Shown: positions 8,879-19,884 of the stretch, piece by piece
Numbering within the stretch: the first letter of the stretch is position 1
How the letters are laid out: each line of letters begins with the position of its first letter
Source: Mauremys mutica
Taxonomy: Eukaryota > Chordata > Testudines > Geoemydidae
Length of the DNA: 64,000 nt
Reading direction: 5' to 3'
Assembly: GCF_020497125.1 (NCBI RefSeq)
Contig: NC_059084.1
Span: forward strand, 35,907,949-35,971,948
Made by a program: the position numbers and the translations under genes
Notes under the pieces: generated by a model
Databases searched by the model: none
Told to the model about the DNA's origin: nothing
Seen by the model: only the letters and a program-made list of their open reading frames with translations

Positions 8879-11800
8879 ATGGGATACTGGGAGGAAGCAC
8901 GAGCAGGAGAGTGCAAGAGGGGAGGACTCCTGTCTCAGGCCAAGAAAGCGGGACAATCAGTGAGTTATCTTAAGTGCCTATACACAAATGCAAGAAGCAT
9001 GCGAAAAAAGCAGGGAGAACTGGAAGTCCTGGCACAGTCAAGGAACTATGATGTGATTGGAATAACAGAGACTTGGTGGGATAACTCACATGACTGGAGT
9101 ACTGTCATGGGATGGATATAAACTGTTCAGGAAGGACAGAAAGGGCAGAAAAGGTGGGGGAGTTGCATTGTATGTAAGAGAGCATTATGACTGCTCAGAG
9201 CTCCGGTATGAAACTGTGGAAAAACCTGAGAGTCTCTGGATTAAGTTTAGAAGTGTGAGCAACAAGGGTGATGTCATGGTGGGAGTATACTATAGACCAC
9301 CAGACCAGGGGGATGAGGTGGACGAGGCTTTCTTCCGCAACTAGCAGAAGTTACTAGATCGCAGACCCTGGTTCTCATGGGTGACTTTAATCACCCTGAT
9401 ATCTGCTGGGAGAGCAATACAGCGGTGCACAGACAATCCAGGAAGTTTTTGGAAAGTGTAGGGGACAATTTCCTGGTCCAAGTGCTGGAGGAACCAACTA
9501 GGGGGCAGAGCTCTTCTTGACTTGCTGCTCACAAACAGAGAAGAGTTAGTAGGGGAAGCAAAAGTGGATGGGAACCTGGGAGGCAGTGACCATGAGATGG
9601 TCAAGTTCAGGATCCTGACACAGGGAAAAAAGGAGAGCAGCAGAATACGGACCCTGGACTTCAGAAAAGCAGACTTTGACTCCCTCAGGGAGCTGATGTG
9701 CAGGATCCCCGGGGAAAATAACATGAGGGGGAAAGGAGTCCAGAAGAGCTGGCTGTATTTTAAAGAATCCTTATTGATGTTGCAGGAAAAAAACATCCCG
9801 ATGTGTAGAAAGAATAGTAAATATGGCAGGCGACCAGCTTGGCTTAACAGTGAAATCCTTGCTGATCTTAAACACAAAAAAGAAGCTTACAAGAAGTGGA
9901 AGCTTGGACAAATGACCAGGGAGGAGTATAAAAATATTGCTCAGGCATGCAGGAGTGAAATCAGGAAGGCCAAATCACACTTGGAGTTGCAGCTAGCAAG
10001 AGATGTTAAGAGTAACAATTAGGGTTTCTTCAGGTATGTTAGCAACAAGAAGAAAGTCAAGGAAAGTGTGGGCCCCTTACTGATTGAGGGAGGCAACCTA
10101 GTGACAGAGGATGTGGAAAAAGCTAATGTACTCAATGATTTCTTTGTCTCTGTCTTCACAAACAAGGTCAGCTCCCAGACTGCTGCACTAGGCAGCACAG
10201 TATGGGGAGAAGGTGACCAGCCCTCTGTGGAGAAAGAAGTGGTTCGGGACTATTTAGAAAAACTGGACAAGCACAAGTCCATGGGGCCGGATGTGCTGCA
10301 TCAGAAGGTGCTAAAGGAGTTGGTGGATGTGATTGCAGAGCCATTGGCCATTATCTTTGAAAACTCATGGGGAGGTCCCAGATGACTGGAGAAAGGCTAC
10401 TGTAGTGCCCATCTTTAAAAAAGGGAAGAAGGAGGATCCGGGGAACTACAGGCCAATCAGCCTCACCTCAGTCCCTGGAAAAATCATGAAGCAGGTCCTC
10501 AAGGAATCAATTCTGAAGCACTTAGAGGAGAGGAAAGTGATCAGGAACTGTCAGCATGGATTCACCAAGGGCAAGTCATGCCTGACTAACCTAATTGCCT
10601 TCTATGAGGAGATAACTGGGTCTGTGGATGAGGGGAAAGCAGTGGATGTGTTATTCCTTGACTTTAGCAAAGCTTTTGATACGGTCTCCCACAGTATTCT
10701 TGCCAGCAAGTTAAAGAAATATGGGCTGGATGATTGGACTATAAAATAGATAGAAAACTGGCTAGATTGTCGGGCTCAGTGGGTAGTGATCAATGGCTAC
10801 AGGTCTAGCTGGCAGCCAGTTTCAAGTGGAGTGCCCCAAGGGTCGGTCCTGGGGCCGGTTCTGTTCAATATCTTCATTAATGATCTGGAGGATGGCGTGA
10901 ACTGCACTCTCAGCAAGTTTGCAGATGACACTAAACTGGGAGGAGTGGTAGATACTCCGGAGGGTAGGGATAGGATACAGAAGGACCTAGACAAATTAGA
11001 GGATTGGGCCAAAAGAAACCTGATGAGATTCAACAAGGACAAGTGCAGAGTCCTGCACTTAGGACGGAAGAATCCCATTCATTGTTACAGACTAGGGACC
11101 GAGTGGCTAGGCAGCAGTTCTGCAGAAAAGGACCTAGGGGTTACAGTGGACGAGAAGCTGGATATGAGTCAACAGTGTGCCCTTGTTGCCAAGAAGGCTA
11201 ACAGCATTTTGGGCTGTATAAGTAGGGGTATTGCAAGCAGATGGAGGGATGTGATCATTCCTCTCTGTTACCGAAATATCGGGTCCATCTGGCTGAGAGC
11301 CAATAACAGCCTGACAGGGATAAGGAAAAGGTTGCTTTATTCTGCAGAAGAAAGAAGAGCCTTACACCTTGGTACAAAAGACTCTGTCATATACAAATTT
11401 CACAGATCCTTTATACATATTCAGACAAAGACCCTTGTCATGTTAACACTTGATTGGTCGTTGCCAGACCCCGCACTTCTGCTATCTGGTCAGTGAAAAC
11501 CAGTTTGGAGCCAGTTTCCTCTGCCTCAAGGCAGAGGAGAGAAGACAGTTCAAAAGTTCAGATTACTGTGTACATGAGGCTTCTGCTTCTCCCTAATGGC
11601 TGCCTGCTAGTTGTTAAGGAGGTTCGCTAGTAACTTTCACAGCTCTATTTGACATTGGTAAGGCCTCATCTGGAGTACTGTGTCCAGTTTTGGGCCCCAC
11701 ATTACAAGAAGGAGGTGGAAAAATTGAAAAGAGTCTAGCGGAGAGCAACAAAAATGATTAGGGGGCTGGAGCAAATGACTTATGAGGAGAGGCTGAGGGA

Positions 11801-12095
11801 ACTGGGATTGTTTAGTCTGCGGAAGAGAAGAATGAGGGGGGATTTGATAGCTGCTTTCTACTACCTGAAAGGGGGTTCCAAAGAGTATGGATCTAGGCTG
11901 TTCACAGTGGTAGCAGATGAGAGAACAAGGAGTAATGGTCTCAAGTTGCAGTGGGAGAGGTTTAAGTTGGATATTAGGAAAAACTTTTTCACTCAGAGAG
12001 TGGTGAAGCATTGGAATGGGTTACCTAGGGAGGTGGTGGAACCTCCTTCCTTAGAGGTTTTTAAGGTCAGGCTTGACAAAGCCCTGGCTGGATGA
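8879..12095 (+). pseudogene. CR1 ORF2 (AP endonuclease and reverse transcriptase), broken
   Basis: The N-terminal apurinic-type endonuclease is visible as NARSM near 8989, GITETWWD near 9057 and GSDHEMV near 9585. The RT follows, with [13 protein letters not shown] near 10654, [13 protein letters not shown] near 10828 and the catalytic box as FADDTKLGG near 10918. The C-terminal RLGLFSL-type motif appears as [12 protein letters not shown] near 11796. Damage includes a frameshift near 9112, stops at 9342, 10020 and 10749, a frameshift near 10370 and the foreign insert at 11266-11641. Intact ORF2 would nick target DNA and reverse-transcribe the LINE RNA in the nucleus; this copy cannot. Confidence 0.9.
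11266..11641. mobile_element. LTR-like insertion inside the CR1
   Basis: CR1 ORF2 coding similarity stops at about 11265 and resumes at about 11642 (YCVQFW region). The 376-bp insert starts TGTTACCGAAAT and ends TAACTTTCACA, so it has the TG...CA ends of an LTR. CTCTGTT on the left and CTCTATT on the right may be remnants of the duplicated target, but the match is inexact. There is no coding capacity. I infer a solo LTR of unknown family. Confidence 0.65.
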
Positions 12096-12282
12096 TTTAG
12101 TTGGGAATTGGTCCTGCTTTGAGCAGGGGGTTGGACTAGATGACCTCTTGAAGTCCCTTCCAACCTTGATATTCTGTGATTCTATGATCCAGGTTATGTA
12201 TGTCTCCTTCAAAGTCACCTGGTATTCACTAATGGATCAATCAGTGCTAATGGCCATATCTACCACTACCCTATTTCTCTGG

Positions 12283-12438
12283 GGGGAGGGATAGCACAGT
12301 GGTTTGAGCATTAGCCTGTTAAACCCAGGATTATGAATTCAATCCTTGAGGGGGCCAATTGGAGATTGGTCCTGCTTTAAGCAGCAGATTGGACTAGATA
12401 GTCTCCTGAGGTCCCTTCCAACTCTACAATTCTATGAC
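12283..12438 (+). mobile_element. Turtle tRNA-derived SINE with CR1-like tail
   Basis: The head AGGGATAGCACAGTGGTTTG holds an A-box-like segment, and GAATTCAATCC (12335-12345) holds the B box. The tail GGACTAGATAGTCTCCTGAG, then CTACAATTCTATGA closely resembles the 3' end of the neighbouring CR1 at 12130-12186. Tortoise SINEs sharing their tail with a CR1 LINE are established, and the shared tail is thought to recruit the LINE machinery. This example shows both partners within 100 bases. Confidence 0.88.
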
Positions 12439-13160
12439 CCTGCTGGATCAATTGCTGCCTGCCAATCCAGTCAGCAATGAAGACATACTTACCACAGTAA
12501 GTTTAACAATGCCTGCAATAATACACTCCCATTGAAATCAAGGCACATAGGCATGGTTGAAAATCTCTCTAAACCCCTATCTGCTTCTTTAGGCATCAAA
12601 ATACTTTTAAAAATCTAGCACTGTATGCTTAAGAAGTACCTACCAAAATGGGACCCCACTCTTGGTTCGTGTCTCTAGCTATTCCTGTACTAGAAATAAT
12701 ACATAGACATAGAATCACAGACTTTAAGGTCAGAAGAGACCATTATGATCATCTAGTCTGACCTCCTGCACAACACAGGCCACAGAATCTCACCCACCCA
12801 ATCCTGGATCAAACCTGTGTCTGAGCCATTGAAGTCCTCAAATCATGGTTTAAAGACTTCAAGGTGCAGAGAATCTTCCAGCAAGTGACCCGTGTCCCAT
12901 GCTGCAGAGGAAGGTGAAAAACCCCCAGGGCCTCTGCCAATCTGCCCTGGAAGAAAATTCCTTCCTGACCCCAAATATGGCAATCAGTTAAACCCTGAGC
13001 ATGTGGGCAAGACTCACCAGCCAGACACCCAGGAAAGATTTCTCTGTAGTAACTCAGATCCCACCCCATCTAACATCTCATCACAAGCCACTGGGCATAT
13101 TTACCACTAATAGTCAAAGACCAATTAATTGCCAAAATTAGGCTATCCCATTATGCCATC

Positions 13161-13395
13161 CAGGGCCGACTTTAGAGCGATTCCCCCGATTCCCCAGAAT
13201 CGGACCCCATGCCTAAGAGGGCCCCGCACCAAAAAGGGCCCCGTGCCTTAGGTGTCTTTTTAATTCTTTTACTCACCAGGCGGCAGTCCGGGTCTTCTGT
13301 GGCACTTTGGCGGTGGGGGTCCTTCAGTGCTGCAGAAGACCCGAACCACCGCTGGGTATTCGAATTGGGCTCCGCAGTTCCTAAAGCTGGCCCTG
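13161..13395. mobile_element. hAT-type MITE (235 bp)
   Basis: The ends CAGGGCCGACTTTAG and CTAAAGCTGGCCCTG are near-perfect inverted repeats. The flanks ATGCCATC (13153-13160) and ATACCATC (13396-13403) are an 8-bp target duplication with one change. It interrupts the CR1 at 12705-15421 and is therefore younger than it. It is non-coding. Confidence 0.9.
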
Positions 13396-13403
13396 ATACC
13401 ATC

Positions 13404-15404
13404 CCCCACAATAAACGTATCAAGCTTAGTCTTGAAGCCAGATATGTTTTTTGCCCCCACTACTCCCCTTGGGAGGCTGTTCCAGAATTTCACTCCTCTG
13501 ACGGTTAGAAACTTTCCTCTAATTTCAAATCTCAACTTCCTGATGGCTAGTTTATATCCATTTGTTCTTGTGTCCACATTGGTACTGAGCTTAAATAATT
13601 CCTCTCCCTCCCTGGTATTTATTCCTCTGATATAGTTATAGAGAGCAATCATCAGCCTTCTTTTCGTTAGGCTAAACAAGTCAAGCTCTTTCAGTCTCCT
13701 TTCATAAGACAGGTTTTCCATTCCTTGGATCATCCTAGTAGCCCTTCTCTTTACCTGTTCCAGTTTGAATTCATCCTTATGAAACATGGGAGACCAGAAC
13801 TGCACACAGTATTCCAGATGAGGTCTCACCAGTGCCTTGTATAATGGTACTAACACCTCCTTATCTCTGCTGGAAATAGCTCGCCTAATGCATCCCAAGA
13901 CCGTATTAGCTTTTTTCATGGCCATATCACATTGGTGGTTCATAGTCATCCTGTGATCTGAGGTCCTTCTCCTCCTCTGTTATTTCCAACTGATGTGTCC
14001 CCAGGTTATAACAATAATTCTTGTTATTAATCCCTAAATGCATGACCTTGCACTTTTCACTATTAAATTTCATCCTATTACTATTACTCCAGTTTACAAG
14101 GTCATCCAGGTCTTCCTGTATGATATCTCAGTCCTTCTCTGTATTGGCAATACCTCCCAGCTTCGTGTCATCCACAAACTTTATTAGCACATTCCCACCT
14201 TTTGTGCCAAAGTTAGTAATAAAAAGATTAAATAAGATTGGTCCCAAAACCAGTCCCTGAGAAACTCCACTAGTAACCTCTTCCCAGCCTGACAGTTCAC
14301 CTTTCAGTATGACCCATTGTAGTCTCCCTTTTAACAAGTTCCTTATCCACCTTTCAATTTTCATATTGATCCCCATCTTTTCCAATTTAGCTAATAATTC
14401 CCCATGTGAAACCGTATCAAATGCCTTACTGAAATCGAGGTAAATTAGATCCACTGTGTTTCCTTTGTCTAAATAATTTGTTACCTTCTCAAAGAAGGAG
14501 ATCAGGTTGGTTTGGCATGATCTACGTCTTGTAAAACCATGTTGTAATGTGTCCCAATTACCATTGACCTCAATGTCCTTAACTACTTTCTCCTTCAATT
14601 TTTTTCCCAAGACCTTGCATACTACAGGTGTTAAACTGACAGGCCTGTAGTTGCCAAGATCACCTTTTTTCCCTTTCTTAAAAATAGGAATTATGTTAGC
14701 AATTCTCCAGTCATATGGTATAACCCCTGAGTTTACAGATTCATTAAAAATTCATGCTAATGGGCTTGCAATTTCATGTGCCAGTTCCTTTAATATTCTT
14801 GGATGAAGATTATCTGGGCCCCCTGATTTAGTCCCATTAAGCTGTTCGACTTTGCTTCTACCTCGGATGTGGTAATATCTACCTGCATATCCTCATTCCC
14901 ATTTGTCATCCTACCATTATCCCTAAGCTCCTCATTAGCCTCATTAAAGACTGAGGCAAAGTATTTGTTTAGATATTGGGCCATGCCTAGATTATCCTTA
15001 ACCTCCACTCCACCCTCAGTGTTTAGTGGTCCTACTTCTTCTTTCTTTGTTTTCTTCTTCTTCTATATATGGCTATAGAACCTTTTACTATTGGTTTTAA
15101 TTCCCTTTGCAAGGTACAACTCTACATGGCTTTTGGCCTTTCTCACTTTATCCCTACATGTTCTGACCTCAATAAAGTAGCTTTCCTTGCTGATCCCTCC
15201 CATCTTCCACTCCTTGTAGGCTTTCTGCTTTTTCTTAATCACCTCTCTGAGATGCTTGCTCATCCAGTTTGGTCTACAACTCCTGCCTATGAATTTTTTC
15301 CCCTTTCTTGGGATGCAAGCTTCTGATAGTTTCTGCAACTTTGACTTGAAGTAATTCCAGGCCTCCTCCACCTTTAGATCCACAAGTTCTTCAGTCCAAT
15401 CCAC
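13404..15404 (-). pseudogene. CR1 ORF2 fragment (RT and C-terminus), broken
   Basis: On the minus strand the order is a pre-RT region (RSCRPNWMSKHLRE, near 15260-15300), a gap with disrupted frames, the RT core with IYLDFSKAFDTVSHG near 14400-14445, GVSQGLVLGPILF near 14230-14270, FVDDTKLGG near 14150-14180 (catalytic DD retained), then the C-terminal domain with [13 protein letters not shown] near 13790-13830 and VKFWNSLPRGVV near 13460-13500. Several frame changes (13269-13949, 14128-14610, 14790-15008, 15063-15404 are separate frames) show it is a pseudogene. Confidence 0.88.
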
Positions 15405-15421
15405 TTCCCTAACTAATTTCC

Positions 15422-15676
15422 TTAATTTTTTTGTTGTAGTAATATTGCAACTTTTAGGTCTGTAATCGAGTGACCAGGGAGATTGAAGTGTTCTCCAACT
15501 GGTTTTTGAATGTTATAATTCTTGATGTCTGATTTGTGTCCATTTATTCTTTTACATAGAAACTGTTCGATGTGGCCAATGGACATGGCAGAGGGGCATT
15601 GCTGGCACATGATGTCATATATCACATTGGTAGATGTGCAGGTGAATGAGTCTCTGATAGTGTGGCTGACATGCAT
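15422..15676 (-). pseudogene. Penelope-like element GIY-YIG endonuclease fragment
   Basis: The minus-strand frame reads FTCTSTNVIYDIMCQQCPS, then a degraded YIG-equivalent (SIGH), then CKRINGHKSDIKN and GEHFNLPGHSITDLKV. This is the C-terminal GIY-YIG nuclease of Penelope-like retroelements (the VIY...YIG spacing is kept, the second motif is damaged). The homologous but longer copy is at 60020-60840. The RT part is missing. Confidence 0.72.
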
Positions 15677-15714
15677 CCGATGAAGTGGCTTTTAGCCCGT
15701 GAAAGCTTATGCTC
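15673..15714 (+). ncRNA. Hammerhead-ribozyme-like core, degenerate
   Basis: The order CCGATGA, hairpin, GAAA, then GC-TTAT-GC and TC follows the hammerhead layout. The stem II hairpin (GTGGC...GCCCG) has lost a base relative to the copy at 62485, so it is probably inactive. Confidence 0.35.
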
Positions 15715-15763
15715 AAATAAATTTGTTAGTCTCTAAGGTGCCACAAGTACTCCTGTTCTTCAA
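15673..15763 (+). mobile_element. Penelope-like element tail, inverted against its coding fragment
   Basis: On the plus strand GCATCCGATGAAGTGG, then GAAAGCTTATGCTC, then TTAGTCTCTAAGGTGCCAC is the element's terminal block. It abuts the minus-strand coding fragment head to head at about 15675. Penelope-like elements often carry partial inverted terminal copies, which fits. Confidence 0.7.
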
Positions 15764-15962
15764 ACAAATACATTTATTCTTCAGATGAAAGCTTTACTGA
15801 GAAAACATACAAAAATCCAATTTTCTGTATGTATGCTAAAAGCTTACCAGAGGTCACCCATCCATCATATGGAGCCTCAGTAGGTCAAAATCCTTTCACC
15901 CCCTGTCAGGAAGGATTGAGGGCTCCCAAAAGTGAAGGTCCTGTCTCTTTGCTGGATCAGAA

Positions 15963-16628
15963 CAGGGCCGCCCAGAGGATTCCGGGGGCCCGGGGTCTTC
16001 GGCGGCGGGGGGCCCTTCTGTTCCGGGACCCGCTGCTGAAGTGCCCCAAGACCTGCGACGGGGGCCCCCCCGCCGCCGAATTACCGCCGAAGCGGGACCC
16101 GCCGCTGAAGTGCAGCCCGGTCTTCGGCGGTAATTCGACGGCGGGGGGGGTCCACGCCGCGGGTCTTCGGGGCACTTCGGCGGCGGGTCCTGGAACGGAA
16201 GGGGCCCCCCGCCGCCGAAGACCGGGCTGCGCTTTGGCGGCGGGTCCCGCGTCCCCCCCCGCCCCAGCCTCTTACCCCCGGCTCCCTCCTCACCCGGAGT
16301 CTCAGTGCCTCGCCGGAACAGCCGCAACGTGTCTCTGGCGGGGCCTGAGCTCTGTCCCGCTCAGAGACGCGTGGGGAGGGGGCGGGGCTGCGAGCTCCAC
16401 GCCGAGCGGAGGCAGCTGAGCTCAGCCTGGAGCTCCCAGCCCCACCCCTCACCACGCAGCTCTGAGCGGGGCGGGGCTCAGAGGCCCCGGCGGAGACTCG
16501 GCGCTTGATGCACTGAGGCTCCAGGAGAGGGGCGGAGGCGGGAGCCTCCGCTGTTCTCTTGGGGGCCCCTGTGGAGCCCGGGGCCCGGAGCAAATTGCCC
16601 CCTTTGCCCCCCCCTCTGGGCGGCCCTG
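15963..16628. mobile_element. 666-bp hAT element with perfect 8-bp duplication
   Basis: The termini CAGGGCCGCCCAGAGG and CCTCTGGGCGGCCCTG are perfect inverted repeats over 16 bases. The flanks are GATCAGAA at 15955-15962 and GATCAGAA at 16629-16636, a perfect 8-bp target duplication. The interior is extremely GC-rich, with an internal palindrome (16073-16092 against 16122-16141). No transposase is coded, so it is non-autonomous. The open frames across it on both strands are compositional artefacts. Confidence 0.92.
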
Positions 16629-16636
16629 GATCAGAA

Positions 16637-17055
16637 GGAAGGCCCTGAGTTGATTTAAACTTAGTTATTTGTCCAAAAGTCTTTCTTGGTCTGTTAGGCT
16701 CTGGAGAATCCAGTTGGAACCTGTATACATAAGTCTTTCCTGGTGGGGTACCTCTCTAGAGGTGTTACAACCTGAGTGAATTTGCCTAATCACCACCCCA
16801 CACCATTCTTAGTTCCTCCAGGGCTGATGTCACCCTCCCACATGGAATTACAGACAGTGCCTGGTCCACAACGATGCAGGAACTTACTGCAGTAAGATCT
16901 CCCAAACATATTTCAGGAAATTGTCATCTCTATCACAGATATCATTAAAGAAAAAAATTAAGTACTACTAAATATAACGACATGAGGACGCATTCTCAGT
17001 TCATTGTATGAGCTCAGGCTATTGAACACTCAGTTCTTCTGTGCATCTTTATTAA
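16637..17055. other. No gene; unassigned sequence flanking the OR pseudogene
   Basis: This segment, together with 15790-15954, may be an old repeat split by the hAT element. I cannot name it. No open frame has family features. Confidence 0.35.
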
Positions 17056-18005
17056 CTAATTAAGGAACATTACTAACATGACTTGAGCATATTTTCCCCA
17101 GAGCCATTTCACTTCTTTGTTCTTCAGGCTGTAAATGATGGGGTTCAACATGGGAGTTAAGATGCTGTGTTGGATGGAGAAGAGTTCTTCGAGAACCATG
17201 GGGGATGCTGCCCTGGGTTTCCTATATGGAAGAGAGACGTCAGGTGCAATAAACCCACCATGGCGATGTGGGAGCTGCAGGTGGAGAAGGCTTTATGCCT
17301 GCCTTCCATGGAGACTATCCTCAGGATGGTGGAGATGATGTGAATGTGACAAAATGTGAATGTGACAAAAATGGGAATGAAGGAGCTCAATCCAAATATC
17401 ACAATGGATGTAAGAAGAACCATTTCATTAGTGAAGGTCTTGGGGCAGGACACAGCTAGCAGTGAAGGGAGCTCACAGCTGAAATGATTGACTTCATTGG
17501 GTCTGCAAAAGTTTATGCTGAATAGAAAAAGTGTGTTGACTAGTGCAAACAAAAAACTCATTGTCCATGCACCAGCCACCAGGTGACTGCAGACTTGTTT
17601 GTTCATGATGTTCATGTAGTGCAGTGGGTCACATATGGCAGCGTGCCTCTCATAAGCCATCGCTGAAAGCATAAATCCTTCAGTACCACCTGACAGTATA
17701 ATAAGGAAAACCTGTGCAAAGCAGCCATAGACAGAAATAGTTTTTTGCTTTGAACGGAAGTTCTCCAGCATTTTGGAGACAGTGACAGAGGAATAGAAGA
17801 CATCAAAGAAGGAGAGGTGGAAGAGGAAGAAGTACATGGGTGTGTTAAGCTGAGAATCAGTCCTTATTGCCAGCATGATCACCACATTCCACAGCAGGGT
17901 AAATATGTAAATAACTAAAAACTCCAGGAAGAGGAAAATCTTGAGCAGTGGGTCTGTGGAAAGTCCCAAGAGAATAAACTCGGTCACATTTTTTCGACTT
18001 TCCAT
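17056..18005 (-). pseudogene. Olfactory receptor pseudogene (class II)
   Basis: An intronless seven-transmembrane odorant receptor of ciliary membranes, on the minus strand. It keeps TEFILLGL at the N-terminus, TPMYFFLFHLSF at TM2, the TM3 motif as MAYERHAAIC (normally MAYDRY), KAFSTCSSH at TM6 and, in another frame, PMLNPIIYSLKNKEV at 17110-17160. A small frameshift near 17226 makes the main frame stop at 17157, so TM7 is lost from the protein. A 16-bp tandem duplication at 17339-17370 adds about four residues before the third cytoplasmic loop. The DRY change plus the frameshift argue for loss of function. The start at 18005 fits the usual length of about 310 residues once the shift is ignored. 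Confidence 0.9.
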
Positions 18006-18155
18006 TGACTGTTATTCATAAAATGATGAGCAGTGAGAATGGGGAAAAATTAAACTAAATTAATTGACATCCTGAGAGGGGTGAATGTGACAACATGTAT
18101 GCATGTGCTATCATAAGCTTAGTACCAATGTGGACATAAAAACAAATGGATATAA

Positions 18156-18755
18156 ACTGGACACTAGGAAGTTTAGACTTGAAATTAGATGAAGGCTTCT
18201 AACCATTAGAGGAGTGAAGTTCTGGAACAGCCTTCCAAGGTGAGTAGTGGGGGCAAAAGACATATCTGGCTTCAAGACTAAGCTTGATAAGTTTATGGAG
18301 GGGATGGTATGATGGGATAGCCTAATTTTGGCAATTAATTGATCTTTGATTATTAGCAGGTAAATATGCCCAATGGTCTGTGATGGGATGTCAGATGGGG
18401 TGGGATCTGAGTTACTACAGAGAATTCTTTCCTGGGAGCTGGCTGGTGAGTCTTGCCCACATGCTCAGGGTTTAACTGATCGCCATATTTGGGGTCGGGA
18501 AGGAATTTTCCTCCAGGGCAGATTGGCAGAGGCCCTGGAGGTTTTTTGCCTTCCTCTGCAGCGTGCGGCACGGGTCACTTGCTGGAGGATTCTCTGTACC
18601 TTGAGGTCTTCAAACGACGATTTGAGGACTTCAATAACTCAGACATAGGTTAGGGGGTTGTTACAGGAGTGGGTGGGTGAGATTCTGTGGCCTTCATTGT
18701 GCAAGAGGTCAGACTAGATGATCATAATGGTCCCTTCTGACCTTAAAGTCTATGA
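18156..18755 (+). mobile_element. CR1 LINE 3' end with ORF2 C-terminus
   Basis: The first ~150 bases code in broken frame for the CR1 C-terminal region (KFWNSLPR-like, FKTKLDKF-like). They run straight into the 3' UTR block shared with 1895-2300 and 12705-13110. It ends with GACCTTAAAGTCTATGAT near 18755. It is heavily 5' truncated. Confidence 0.85.
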
Positions 18756-19250
18756 TAAGGAACTGGACATTTCAGCATGGATGGTAATCATTTACAATGA
18801 CAATTCAGCTGGGTAGTTCTTAGAGCTTTCCATACTGTGTCACTTCCTAAGATGCAACTTTCTTTCTGGACATGTATTGTGGTCGTTTCTCAGAGCCTCA
18901 GTCTTGGAGCAGCATCCCATGATGCAAGCTGATGTACAAACACAGAACAAAAAGACAGTCCCTGCACAAAGAAGCGTATATGTGTGTGCTGTATCTTTGT
19001 TCTACCCTCTCATTTGGCACCTGTGCTTTTTATTCACTGTGATATACTTTAGAAACTTATATTAATTTCTTACATTGCAGCTTGCCATTGGGCTTCTCCT
19101 ATGTGACAAATCAGGAAAATGTCTGTATTGTTTCTTATTAATAACACGTTTGACTGTGTTTCCTGGTCAGTTTGGTATTATCCACCTGATGCATGAAGTT
19201 CAATGGAAGAAGGCTGTAAGAGAGGGGGCAAGGGTGCTAAGGAAGGTGTA
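18756..19250. other. No recognisable feature
   Basis: AT-rich sequence with no coding or repeat signature that I can support. Confidence 0.4.
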
Positions 19251-19368
19251 GTGAGGAGGCCTGGCTCCCAGCCGCTCCTGAAAGGGACAAGCCAGAACAG
19301 CCGCCACAGTGGGCAGAGCCAACGCCGCCTGTCCCCGCCCCCCAGAAGTCAAGGGGCGGGACAGAAAG

Positions 19369-19374
19369 TATAAA
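19369..19374 (+). promoter_or_regulatory. Candidate TATA box
   Basis: AAGTATAAAGGCCTGG lies downstream of a GGGGCGGG Sp1-type box at 19353-19360, a classical Pol II promoter arrangement with about 8 bases between the two. It would serve the composite unit at 19251. This is inference only. Confidence 0.4.
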
Positions 19375-19884
19375 GGCCTGGCCCCAGCGCTCATTTACTG
19401 CCCGGCGGCTGGAGAGGACAGACGCTACTGACCGAGCTCCTGTTGGACTGAGCCTTCCCCGAGCCCGGTACCCTGAGGAGAACTGGCCGAGCCTTCCCCG
19501 AGTCCGGTACCCCGAGGAGTTGCCTGAACGTCTCCTCGCTCCATGTCCTGAGGAGCAGCCCGACCTAGCCAGCGCCCAGCATCCTGAGGAGCCCATGGTG
19601 TGGGACACGGTAGAGGACGCTAGGGATGAGCAGGTACCAATGGAGCGGGAGATTGGAAGTAGCCCGGGGGTAGCCAACCCCAATCTGGCTACAACAGACT
19701 TTGAGCCCATGTTGGTGTGTTGCGGTCAGGACCCCACCAACACAGCAGCAGACTAACTGCCACTGTTAGGGCCCCGGGCTGGGACACAGTGGAGTGGGTG
19801 GGCCTGTGTCCCCCCTGCCACCCCACTCACGGGTGGCAGTCTCCCCCCTCACACCAACGCTCAGGCTTAGAAGCCTGGACTTAC

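Larger units (their letters stand above)
7990..12186 (+). mobile_element. Near full-length CR1 LINE (decayed)
   Basis: A CR1-clade non-LTR retrotransposon lies on the plus strand with ORF1 (about 7990-8834), ORF2 (about 8879-12095) and the typical 3' end, CAGGGGGTTGGACTAGATGA, closing with ATTCTGTGATTCTATGA at about 12186. It is interrupted at 11266-11641 by an LTR-like insert. Both frames carry stops and frameshifts, so this copy is dead, but most domains are present. The 5' end is placed where coding similarity begins and may be truncated. Confidence 0.9.
12705..15421 (-). mobile_element. Older CR1 LINE copy (minus)
   Basis: The 3' end is at about 12705 (CATAGAATCACAGACTTTAA) with a ~400-bp 3' UTR of the same type as at 1895. 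ORF2 remnants then follow upstream to about 15421, where a Penelope fragment abuts. The hAT MITE at 13161-13395 sits near the ORF2/UTR border. The copy is 5' truncated and lacks the endonuclease. Confidence 0.88.

Noticed and set aside
15829..16593. Frames of 143-196 codons that look like a GC-rich gene or CpG-island exon
   Set aside because: They lie across a 666-bp hAT element with perfect ends, and the content is Pro/Arg/Gly-rich on every frame.
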